Part shown: positions 11,601-23,600 of the stretch, one piece after another
How positions within the stretch are numbered: the first letter of the stretch is position 1
Layout of the letters: each line of letters starts with the position of its first letter
Assembly (NCBI GenBank): GCA_964200075.2
Contig: CAXNAA020000053.1
Coordinates: 1-31,011 of the forward strand
Direction: 5' to 3'
From: Sphacelaria rigidula
Lineage: Eukaryota > Phaeophyceae > Sphacelariales
Length of the DNA stretch: 31,011 nt
Notes under the pieces: generated by a model
Told to the model about the DNA's origin: nothing
Seen by the model: only the letters and a program-made list of their open reading frames with translations
The model's database searches: none
Program-made: the position numbers and the translations under genes

Positions 11601-14600
11601 AAACGAGGTACTTACTCAGTGTCACCCCGACAAGACCAGTTGAGGATTTCGCCGTGGGGGTGACATATTTCGTTTCTCAATATCTATCGACGCTGGGGCT
11701 TTCGCGTGCCAAAGAAGAATAATATACGAGAAAAAATCAGAAAATGCCCAACTACGAAAATGCCCAACCGAGCGTTACATAGCACAGGGGTGTACTCATG
11801 ATCATGCGTGCCATAGTCAGAAGACCATTGACCTCGCATCCCTACAGNNNNNNNNNNGTTTTCGCCGGACCAGGCTCGCACTCAAACCACCAAGCGCGAA
11901 GCACCGTGGTGTGCTCAGGCGGGGGGTGAAGGAATCCCGATCGCTCTCGTGAATAATTGCACAAGCCCTTATCTGTAGTTTCACGCATTCAGCGCAATAG
12001 AGCCGAAAACGAGTGTGGTTTGGACCAAAAGCGGTTTGCAGCACCCCCTGTCAACTCAGCCCGTAAGTCGTCCGATATTAAGCGCAGAGACGATTCTTGT
12101 TTCGGAATGTGGAGCGGGTACGTAGTATCTCCCGATCCCCAAACCCCGGGATCAAACGTTTACTTCGATAAGCTGTGGCATGCGGAAAACTATTGAGAAT
12201 CGTCGACTACGAAAAATTTCAAACCTTTCCTATCTCAGCTGCAAACCACTATAGACCACTAGCGGAAATACAATAATGATCCTGACACTTGTCGATACCT
12301 GGGTGCCACGTCTTCAGGCTGCGTAAAATGTTACTCAGTTCTGAGCAGTCTTGCGTTTTCTGAATAGTATGATTTGATCGTTTCCACCATACTCTTTATG
12401 AGTTACGAGGTGAAAAAATGCGGCTACGTGCGCATTAAAAAAGCAAAACAGTTTGGCACCTGCACACTTGTTAATTAGTGCGTTTCCAATCAAAATATTC
12501 GGAGAATCATACTCGTCGGAGGTATTACATTCCGCCTTAATGTCGAAATATATCGAGTTGAGAGTCGAGGCTTGAACAATGAGCCACACTGACGACATGT
12601 GGTTTCGTGAATGTGTACAAGTGCGTGAAGGTTTCAATCATGAATCTCAGAAACCATGGAAGAACAACAAAATATGTAGTGTATTCCGCCATAAGAAAAA
12701 TACGAAAATGCTGGTGAACGTATGCCATGTTTTATCACGTGTTTCTCCCACATTAATTCTACGAAGTGCGGCTTGAAATTTGATCCAAACGTGCATTGCA
12801 AAACACCAAAAACGATAATTATGTTCAGCGTTCCTTTTCGTATTCAAGAACAATATATTCGTCGCACAGGATGTGGAAAATATTTTCAAATTGTCCAATA
12901 TCCGAATATCGCAAGCTCAACATCGGGAGCAACTAACGAGCTACAACCCCGATTTCTGTATATGGAATGCACACACGTGCATGTAAGTTCAAGCAATAAT
13001 TCATAACACCCACTGAGGAAAATCCGGGGAATGGACCGCCAACTCTTGTAACTTGGCAGCTGCCCTTACAGATCAGCATAAAGTAGTCATCCTTGTTTCG
13101 CTTCGTCATGTTATGATGAACAAGCAGCTACTCGAGCGAACCCCGCAGCAGTCTCGTGCCCGTCTCGTTATTAAGCAGCTATCGTCTTAATTGTGTTCGC
13201 CAGGCTGTCCCGGTGTGCTTTTTGGTAGCACTAGCTGATGCACAGAATCCAGTTTTTTACAGAAACATTTTCCCCCGCGAAACAAAACGCTCATTGCTAT
13301 TCCTTTACGCAAAACCTGCGGCTTTTTGCCTCTATCTACGTGCCTTTTTAACGACATTCGCTCACGAAGGTGAAAGCGGGTACACAGTTGGAGGTACAGA
13401 TGGTGCAGACTACGGGGACTCCAACTGGGGAATTTTTCCTGGGCTTCGGTGGAGGTACGAGACGAATGTTGGGTTTAGGTGTACGTGAGAAGCAAGGGCG
13501 GGGATGGGAACGTGACACCAGTAGCGACTGCAGGCACAAGAGGTGTGCTTAATATTCAGCCTCGTCCATAACGAAGAATATGTGATTTTGATTACGACAG
13601 GACGTCAAGGGCGCTTACCTTGGACAAATACGCCCGAGTTTCAAGAATCATGCATTCACGGCTGTTTACAATAGAGGACCATACACCACCCGAATCTTGC
13701 GCACGTGTGACGCATTTCTGTAGTTATCCTCTACGGCAGCTCAAAAGACGCTTGACCGAAAGACGATTTACCTTGTGCACAGTGAATAGTCAGCAGCGCA
13801 GCACCATTCCTATCGTCCGCCAATGAAACTAGTAGCTCCTACTTTTCCAATCGGGAACTTTACCGAAGCGCAGCGTGGGATGAGTGCCGTCCTTGATATG
13901 CTCCAGCATCTTTCCCCGGCGGTAGATCTATGCAAGTAGCCTTTTTTGGCCAAGAATTCTCTCTGCCTAGGCTTCGACCCGAGCATCAAACGTTTCGAGC
14001 ACTACATCTGCTTCAAATCCCCAGTCGCATAGCGTCGTGGATGGCGAGGCGCGGGAAAACCATAGCATGCTCTTCTTGGAACTGCGCGCCTGCGCACGAT
14101 GCGCTGTACTTGTCGATATTGTTCGAAAACCACGATCCATGATGAACACTGTGAACAACAGGTGGTCCAATGGGATAGGAGAGGAGCGAGGTCGGTAGTG
14201 TTCTAGAGCGGAAATCAGGGAACGTCGAACGCAATGGGTGGAAGTTTGAACCAATTTTTCACCCCTCCCGTCCCATCTCGCTCCACGACTCCGCACTGAT
14301 AGAGGACAGCGATTATGTGTCCTTCGACGCGTCAGCCTCTGATTTGAAGAGTACGCTCGAGGCCCTGCCATCCGTTGGAACGGTTAACGTTTCTCGCGAA
14401 GATATGGGAGGGGACCTGTACGCGTGGACTATTACGTTCACCGAGCCATCCAGTTCCGCCTACACTACGACAACTGAAGTGGAGGATGAGGATGGCACGA
14501 CCACCACTACTACTCTGCTGTCGTTTCCGCTTCTGTACGCGGGTGGGGTTGAAAGCGATGATAGATTCGGGCTTGGCACTCTAGGGACGGGGAGTGGCTT

Positions 14601-17600
14601 GAACGTGACGAGAGTACGCCAAGGAACGCTGGGACCCATATCTGGAAAGGTTAGTGGCAGCGGTCATCGGAATTTGGGGTGGCTTTCTCAAAACCTCTGT
14701 GCAGACTAGTCAATGGGGCATCAGAATTTGTTCGTGTCTTGCTGAACATTGGTTCCTGTGATGCAAGACCCGCTATTAGCGGTGGCGTTGGTTTGAAATC
14801 GTTCCATCCGCTACTTGATATTCCGCCGAAAAAATGTAAAGCGGTGGTTGCATGAAAAACAGATGTTGTTCACCTGCTACCCTTCGTGTTCGATTTCACT
14901 GTGTCACATGAGCACTGCGTGCACCCAGTATCATGACGATCACCCCTAAGAACAACAAAATCGTATCCAAGAGGGCAGCGCAGTCGTGGTCTGTGTTGTA
15001 TTGAGGCTGTAAATGGCTGCGTCAAACTGCATGGAGCATGCAGCAGCACTGATTTTTGAGGGGTACCAACTTTCCGACTCGAAAATTGAACCTGCATTGC
15101 GTTGGAAAACGCGGCGTGCAACGTTCAAATATAGATGAAGAACGGAAAGTGTATGTGGATAGCGCGCAGAAACGGAGGCATTCTAGAAAAATATGCTTTT
15201 GACGTGGATTAGAGCGGTCGAAAGGCGACAAAATGAGGAATTGGGTAAACTCGTAGTCCCATGCTGCTGTTGTGCGAAAGCGAGCGTATGAATCCTGACC
15301 AGTTTGCATTCATCTCTTGATGACTCGAAAGTATTCACCGGCAACAGAGGAGAGTACCTACGAAAGATTCTGCAAACGTACAAGTGGTTTTACGTGATCA
15401 TAGAGAATATCAAACGAGTACAAAAGGTTACCGTTTTACGGTTTGCCGTCGAGCTGGGAATACGAAAATATGTCAAATTTACGGTATGTAAGCGTATCAG
15501 TTCGTTGAATATGGTTGAAGCGACGCCGCTATCTGGAAGTCCAAGGTATGCGGGAGAATCCGTACCGTCAATCCCGGTGACGTATGCGAGCAGGTTCCAC
15601 ACCCCAAACCGTCCCACCGTTCCTCACGCCGTTCACGGTCGCGGACATACCAAATACTGTACAGTACTGCAGGGTAAGCAGAGTAACGAGCCTTGGAAGT
15701 ACCGGCTACTCCAGATTACACAGGGTGCGGACCGTCGAAACTGTTCAGTATGGCAGAGTGTTCAGGGTATCGACACGTCAGAATACCCGATCGTTTACCC
15801 TGCCCTACCCTACTCTATGGGGACCACCTTCGGAACCTATGTTTGGTCGTGCGTGTGTTGTCGTTCTTCTTCCAGATCCCCCTTGCGGTGATGAATGGCA
15901 CCTCGATTTCGGGAATATCATACGTCGCGTACGACGCCTCGGCAGAAGAGATGGGCGACGCACTCGCAGAGATCGCAGATGCCTCGCTAGAGGGGTCCAT
16001 CGGTAGTTTACTTGTGTCCCGAGAATCCAATGGAGCCGAAGGATTGCAGGCATACAGGTGCAGATTGTTCCCGATTAGACACAAACAAACGAAAGGCTTG
16101 GAGGTGCTTCATCTATGTTACAACGCGTTCTTCCACGTCATTTCGGTACAAAAAATCTTGAGCGGATGTGTTGGTAGCATGGCCCCCCACCGCTTTGTCA
16201 CGCATTTGCGTTGTACTTGTAGTCAAGTCAGCACCTGAAGATCATCTTTGTTAGAGCAAGAGCGACTTGAAAAAAAAAACCACGCGCAAACATTTGCTAG
16301 GAAAAACGTGTTTTGGTGACGTCTTTGGTCTCTTCGTGTCCGCACAGCCATCCACCAACAAATTGGGTCGCCTCGTTACCCACACATTCTTGTGAAGGGA
16401 CAGGCAAGCTACTCCTAACCGCTGCTTTGTCCCAGCTCAGTGAAATCAACCCTCGGTGGGAAGAACTCCGTAATTCTGCCCTTTCACGTCTCCAACGTTT
16501 GCTGTTCGTAACAATCGCCAACTCAATAGGTGGACCATAACTTTCCTAGATCTCGCGGGAAATGTACCCCAATTTTCCGTGAACGCGACCTCATCTTCGA
16601 CACTGGAGGGTGAGAACAGTCTTGCTCCAGTCGCCGGGGCAGTTGGAGATGTGACAGCGGGTATGCAGACCGTACGGGAAGCGACATCACCTTGCTGTGT
16701 CGGTGGTAACGTTTCAATGAGCTTCGATGAGGTGTTCTTCCTTGATGTAGGCGTAGGCAACACGGAACACAGAACAGCTGAGTATCTTCAGGAGGCGCTC
16801 GAGGGTGTGATGGACCAAGGTGAGAATGTCATCAACCTCCCTGTCTTCTGAGCATGTGAGGTAAGAAGGGAAAAAAAGTGGGGATGTGTCATCATCTTAC
16901 ACACTTTGCTCGCCATATTTTCAACTTCTTCTCCTTCAGGCGAGTCCGCAATCTGAAAGGATCGACGCAGTCTCCCCCCGGTACCTGCCTTGTAATCTAT
17001 GGCCGAGGATTGGATCAAGACCCCTGCACCCTGTCGACTCTCATCATATTTTTGTAGCCCGTGTCTACTCATCTCTCACGACGGAAGCAGATTTTAGTTA
17101 TGGCGGTATCTTTCCGGAGTCTAACCCGCAATCGTCCGCTGTAGCTGGCTGTTTTGTGCTACAGTAGTCAGGCCACCGGGGCGCGGTCGTGAGGATATGC
17201 AGCGCAGGAAATACCGTTGAATAAAATCACGAATAGTTTGGCGCTCTCTGTAGTGAGGAACGACTGCGCTGTACAAAATCGGTTGGGTATTCATTGAAGT
17301 CACCTGCGGAGGAATATTCGCGTGGCGCGGGGTGAAAAATATCAACGTCAGTTGACTAGTTGAAGGAAGTCGAAGCAGCCACCCCCGGGTAGAGTGAAAC
17401 GGTATTGAAGTCATGTCTCAACGACGGAACTGCCATCAATAGGTCGGGTCACGCAATCGAACACGGGTTCTCATGAGATCTGTGCATTTCAGGTGTTGGT
17501 TGCACCAAGCTTCCCTGTGAAATATTTATACGATGGAAGATAGAAACCTGACCACCGCAGCGAATTATTCCACCCTGAAGCTTTCGTTTCGCATTCAACA

Positions 17601-20600
17601 TTTCCTGCAAGCCTTCATGTGTTTTACAACATACACAATGACATGAATGTTTCGCCCTTCTGCCTGTTGTTTCGTCTTTCTGGTGTGCTTCCTCCGTTTT
17701 CCCAGATGACTGGGGATCCATCACCGTAGACTACACAAATCTCCTCGATGGCGGCTCCATTTGGACAATAACCTTCGAGGACTATGCAAATACAGCCCGT
17801 GCGGGCGGTGCGCCACTCTTGAACATATCGAGGGATAACCTCACAAACGGGACTGCGACAGTTGCACGGATATCTGCGGCTGCAAGCCCGGTCGTGCATC
17901 GTGTGCTACTATCGTCAATATCCACCCTTGATGCCAGTGGAGTTTTCGAAATGTCGGTGGCCGGCGTGGTGACTCGGCCTGTTTCTGTGGACGCGTCGGC
18001 TGTCGTCCTCCAAAATGTAATTATAATTTGGCGTTGATTCGCTCAACAGAGAGCAACAACCGTCGCTCATCAGTTCTGAAGCTGAGTGGAGGTGTACTCA
18101 CGTACGTACCTATAGATGATGAGTCATTTGGGTGTTGAGCTTAGAAGCTGAGCACACGGCGGGCTCCCGTAGCTCTTCGCGTGAGCTGGTTATAGTCGAG
18201 ATGTCCACACATAGCTTACCCGTTCATTGGCGAGCATCATCATTTTACCGGAGCGGATATGATGACCAATCACGGGTGATCCGCTCACCTGGCCACGTAC
18301 AATCGAGTACGAAGCAGGTCACTTTTATGGCATCTCGTGCGTGGTTGCACAGCTGAAATTCGCGGAATGACTATTTTCCTGCCAACGTTGCACAATCGCT
18401 TTGACGGTTTCTGCTCCGGAACCTGGAAGCCACGCAGTATTAACAACGTTTTCGCGAGATTGAGAGTAGAACGCTGAGTGAGAGTGGCTTCGGTCATTCG
18501 CTTTAATTTGGTCATTTTTTCATTCCGTGTGTGCTCTTATTTCCCTTTTATCACTAGCGTGTGCTTAGAGCTACACGCCGATATCCTCTCAGGGATATCA
18601 AGGGCCTCAGTGGCAAGCTACTACAGAAAGACTATCGGGCCTGGTGGAGGGGCATTTCGGAATTGAAACGATTGATTCACTTATTGACCGCTTTTCACTC
18701 TCAATCGTATCCTCTACTCTCAATTTCACGGAAATATTGTTTATTGTGAATGCTCGTCCGTAACGAAAAACGACTTGTCACGGTGTCTGCGGACGACGAC
18801 GTATGATGCGGTTCACAAATCTTATCCTCTAAGCACCAGTAAAGCACCCACGGGAACGTGTCTGGTGTTATGCTCTGTATTACATGGGCCGGCACGGCAC
18901 TTGGCACCGAAGCTTAAAGGCACTTGTTTGCAAGGGTCGTCCGCTCTTCTCTTGGTCCCTGTTCACCGGTACTGTTTTTCATCGGGGCCGGTTACTCGTG
19001 CCCTTTTTCTCCTTTCACTTCACCTCCTCTTTGTATTTATTCTCTTATGTCTGCTGCCCGCTCTCGTTCAGGTCACTTTGCGTGTTTTATATTTCTGTCA
19101 TTTGCCTTTTCTCGACTTTCCTCCAAGCGAGCGTTTTCCTTGGTAGGCCGTCGGAGGGTATATACTTTGCCCACGACTCAATTCCTCGGCAATCAGCCAA
19201 AGTGATGAATGAATCGATCAATCATTCAACCGATCGATCATTGAATCAATAAATCTAAATGAGTCAACCCATCCATCAACTATACTCATCAACGTCCCCG
19301 CCGTGTAAATGACCTCAGGTACTTCGGGAAGATTTCTTATCCCTTGGTCTTCAACCAACTGTTGAGCCAGTTACCGCGACAGATCTCCGGCTTGCTGGGG
19401 ATCACCGTGCGTGGGACATTGCCTGGTCTTCGATTCCTGGCAATGAAATGGCGACATCCAACTTTTCCTGCACCGGCATCAACTTAACTACGTCTTACAC
19501 GGGGGATGGAGTGTGCACCATCACCCTCGTCGAGAACTCGATCGGCGGTGTTCCTATTTCAGGGACATTTTCCATAACCATCATCACCAACGCCGGCGAA
19601 ATAACCGAAGAAGGCGAGCTGTGCAACGATAGGCGGATCGTAGGTATTTTTAGATTCTTCTCAGACGCACTCGAGAAGAGTTCGAAATGGTTTTAATCAA
19701 TCGTGGTGACACTACTGTGCGGTGGCAACGGCTCATCACTGTCGATGCCGGCAGTGCCAACACAGCGGATGAGAGGGCGTAGTAGTTCAAATGTGTTTCG
19801 GTGACTTATATTGCGGACCTGCCCTAGATCCTAGATCATATCCCCACAATGCCACACTTTCCGTAGTCGTGTCTCTTTTTCGATTGCTGTGCAACTCAGG
19901 TGGTGCTGCTTGGGGAGGATTAACGTCGGAAACCACCGTCCAACTCGCGCACAACGCAAGCGCCGACACGCTACAAACGGCTCTTGAAGAGTTAGGTAAC
20001 GTGGGTGCGGTATCGGTAGAGCGTGTCCGAGCTCTCCCACGAGAAAACGGCGGCGGAGGTTCCTATCTTATCACCTTTTTAGGCAGCAGCTATACTGATA
20101 TCGTAGATTCTATGAACGGCTACATGTCTTTGTCCATATCGGCGGAAACGAATCTGTATGGAACAATGGCTGATGCAGCGGTAGAGGTCGTGTACCCAGG
20201 GTCACAGTGGGGTGGCGAGTTTGCGCTTTCTTTCGGCGAGGTCGAGGGAGAAGCGTTGGCTTTCGATGCTCAACCAGAAGAAGTCCAAGAGGCGATTGAA
20301 GCGCTTGCTGTTTCTGCTGGTGCGGGTGAAGACGACAACGTGGAAGTGTGGCGAGAGACGTTAGAATCTGGATATCGATGGCTGGTGACATTTTCAGGTG
20401 GATATTTGGACGGCAATATTGATCTTCTCAAGGTGAGCACATGTGATGGATTATATTAAACTTATATGAATCTTTTCGTGAGCGGTAATTATTTCATATG
20501 CCAACAGCAAGAGTAGAATAAAGTCACATAGGTCGTGGGTAGATGGCATGCCGATGGTTCATGGGCAAGTGAGCTTCCTCGCGTATTTGCACCAAGCGGT

Positions 20601-23600
20601 AGAGAACCCGACCGTGGTTGAAGATCGCTGCATGGTCTAATCGTTTTAGTACGGTTTTCATATAAGGCGCCTCCGGGGTAAAATAGTATGATGGCGACGT
20701 AAATAACAGAGCCTCTGGGATGTGACTATCCATCTGGGACATCAGTCTGGGGTGTTCACCAAGGGTACCCACCCGAGATGTAAGCATCTATCTGGGAGAT
20801 CTGTCTAAGATTCACAATCTCTGCATGAGGTCAAACCTGTATAATGTCTACGATGTTAATCTGGGATGTCGATATCCATATATCCATCAGGGCTATGCAC
20901 CTGGGATATTCGTGTGGAGTCTCACTTGCATCTGCTATGGTCATGTGGACAATATTGTACATCAGTGCGCAAAAACACACCGCTATGTCATGGTGCGCTG
21001 ATTGATATTGAAGCCCCACCAACGCGTACAGTTCTTGGCTTTCACCGATGCACACCAGCCTAACTATATGTCCTACCAGAGCGCTCTAAACTGTGCTTCA
21101 CCAGCGCACGCTAGTTTACCTGATCGTACAAGTTATCCGCGAGCTTGAGTCAGGGTTAGGGTTACAGTTGGGGCCCTGAATTGGGTCGGATGTTTAACGG
21201 GTGTCTGCGATCATAAAGGTTTGGCGACATGCAGAAACGGGTCTCAGCAGGTGAGTCATTCCAGATGGACATCCATGTCCCGTATAGATATCCATCTGAG
21301 ACATTCGAAATCCAGGTAGATAGTTCTTCCGAGGGGTCTCCATGCCTCAGATGGACGTCCGCAGTAGATGCCCCATATGAAGCCTTGGATATCCAAGATG
21401 AACCCTGGGATATACTAGATGGACATCCTATATGACCATTCGTGTTCCAGATGAACATTCATGCCCCAGGTTGATTTTCCATGTGGAAAGTTTATATCAG
21501 GGATTGAGGTCTGCCTCCCAGATTGACGCCCACACACCTAACGGGTGTCCCACATGGACATCCACATTCAAGATGGACGGATCCATCTGGGATATCCGCA
21601 ACCTTCGGATGGATTCGGCCCGCTTGGGCTTGAGCCTCACGAAGGGCCAAGAACGCGTCTTCTGGAGTGCAGAGGATAGCACACATGATAACACTCGACC
21701 ACACACGTATATGAAAGAGTGCAGCAAGCCGGTGCAGTATTATTAAAGCTGGCATGCCGTAGTAGGGCACATAACAGCACAGCATAGCGTAGCATAGCAC
21801 CCCACCGCAACACTGTACCATACAGTCGATTACAGTCCCATATATGCACAGCTGTACCTACGTATGTAACCCTATCACCGATGAACGTGACTCCCAGCTA
21901 AATATGTCAGGGCAGCAGTGATAGGTCTTGACAGGGTGGTTCTGTGTCAAGCCAAGAGTACAGTGCAGTGGTCCGGTACACTCATCACAGTATATACGCG
22001 GAGAGGTGTGCAAGCGAACAGTGATCTATGCTCGCACCAGTTTGGATGCGATAGTCGCTGCTTACGGCTTGTGACCCCCATCATGCTGCTGCAAACCATG
22101 GCTGAAGGGGAGATACATGAGTCGTGGACTTTGCCAGAGCTGCGTGTTGTCTGAGAAGACAGATTTTCCGAAGACCTCACCCTATTCGAACAAAAAATGG
22201 TCAATGATTCACCTATACAGCCATCAAGTCCTTTTGACCCTGGAAGGATCCAAGTCACTCAAACATTACACCCGCGTCTGGTTTGCCTCGGTAGAAGTGC
22301 TTAATCATGCAATTGAGTATGTTCTTCCCCTGGTGCGCTTCTCCTGTATGATCGAAAAGACAACTGCCCGTTAATGGTCGCTGATCACTTGATCCCTCCT
22401 CTTTCTCTCTCTCTTTCTCTCCTGATGTTATTGGTATAAAGCCTGAATCACGCTTATCACCCATACCTCACTCATCCGCATGTGTTCACGCCTATTATTC
22501 GAGTTAGACTCTGAAAAATTACACACATATATAATGGAGCATTAGAAAACTTCCTGTGAATGAGATATTTCGAATGGTTTGTTTTCCGCCCGTTATTGGG
22601 GGTTCCGGAAGTCATGTGGGGCCCAGAAACCCCGGATAACTCGCCAAGAAGAAATAATCAAGAGATTCCACCTATATAAAGTTTTGTAGTGTGCCATAGT
22701 GTATGTGTGCAACGTTTCAGAGTGTAAGTCCAAAACTCGCCATGAACTTATCCGCTTTTGTGCGATGAAGCAAGCTGTAAACAAAGTCCTCATTACTCGA
22801 TTTGTAGTATGAAAAAGTCTACGTCGGGAATATCTAAGTTAATGCGAGAAAACACTACATCAGGTTTTAGAGGTTCACAACGAAATTTCGTAAGCATGCT
22901 CTCTGAGCTACGCCGGGATGTATATAATTATATGATTTTATTTTGAGCCATTTTGTACCGGCTTTCGGGGGTCTTTACGCTGGGATCCCCGGAAGCCGGT
23001 ACAGAGATGAGAAACCTTGGAATATTTGTTGGGGCAAGTTTGGCAGCTTATTGGGCCGTTTGCCCTCGGTCGTGCGGTGTGTCAACCACTCCGCAGAGGT
23101 CTCAAGTCTCCAGGCCGTGGAAATAGGTGAAAAGAAGTGTGAGTTCTTGCGTCTCCATGTCGTAGAGAGATAAGAAAAAGGGTCAGAGAAGTTCTTGATC
23201 AATTCGGTTTTGTGCCGTGCCGTGGGTTGGACGGCGGCTGTGGAAGGCCCATATTGGTCAAAAAGAGGTACACTTTGGACATATTTTGAGGCAGAAGAAG
23301 ACAAAATGAGGTACAAGATACTCTCAAAAGGTTTTGCCGAATACACCTCCGCCCCGATGGTGTGATGGTCCGACCGTCGCCATTAGGGTGGAGAGAACGA
23401 GGGTTCGATATCCGATGTGTTAGATTTTTTCTTCGTAGTATGTTATTTCCACCGTGGAAAGAGTGAGAACGTGTGTAAACAAAGTAGTCGACTGAGTTTG
23501 TTTGACGTGAGTTGACGCGGTGCGGGAGTGCCGATCCAATCAGCGAGACCAAAGTGCAAGGCGTGTACCGGGGAGAGACGGGTTGATCCCTTGAGGCCAC

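Larger units (their letters stand above)
10761..13369. other. Intron of 2.6 kb with inverted repeats and an assembly gap
   Basis: No coding is supported. The neighbouring exons join in phase as A-L-V-E-E / V-K-A-G-T. The intron contains the two inverted-repeat arms (11208-11405 and 12055-12250), the N gap (11848-11857) and a copy of the 53-bp repeat. Open frames at 12335-13006 on both strands have no recognisable motif. Confidence 0.6.

Noticed and set aside
15304-15891. Plus-strand open frame of 195 codons
   Set aside because: No module or IPT motif, and the flanking exons join in phase across it to form a proper S-G-x-I-x-L motif. Only its last bases overlap the real exon at 15876.
16941-17073. 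Possible exon after a TTCTCCTTCAG acceptor
   Set aside because: In the phase required by the exon ending at 16819 it hits a stop after four codons. The join 16819/17706 gives a better sequence and all motifs.
18593-18760. Open frame after an AG at 18591-18592 that could continue the exon ending at 18016
   Set aside because: It is phase-compatible but lacks module motifs, whereas 18016/19319 gives a direct and convincing continuation.
21150-21166. Telomere-like GGGTTAGGG words
   Set aside because: Only about two units are present; similar single words occur within exons (2938-2946, 27239-27246). No telomeric array.
23199-23600. Minus-strand open frame of 133 codons
   Set aside because: It overlaps the SINE-like repeat copy C and has no recognisable domain.
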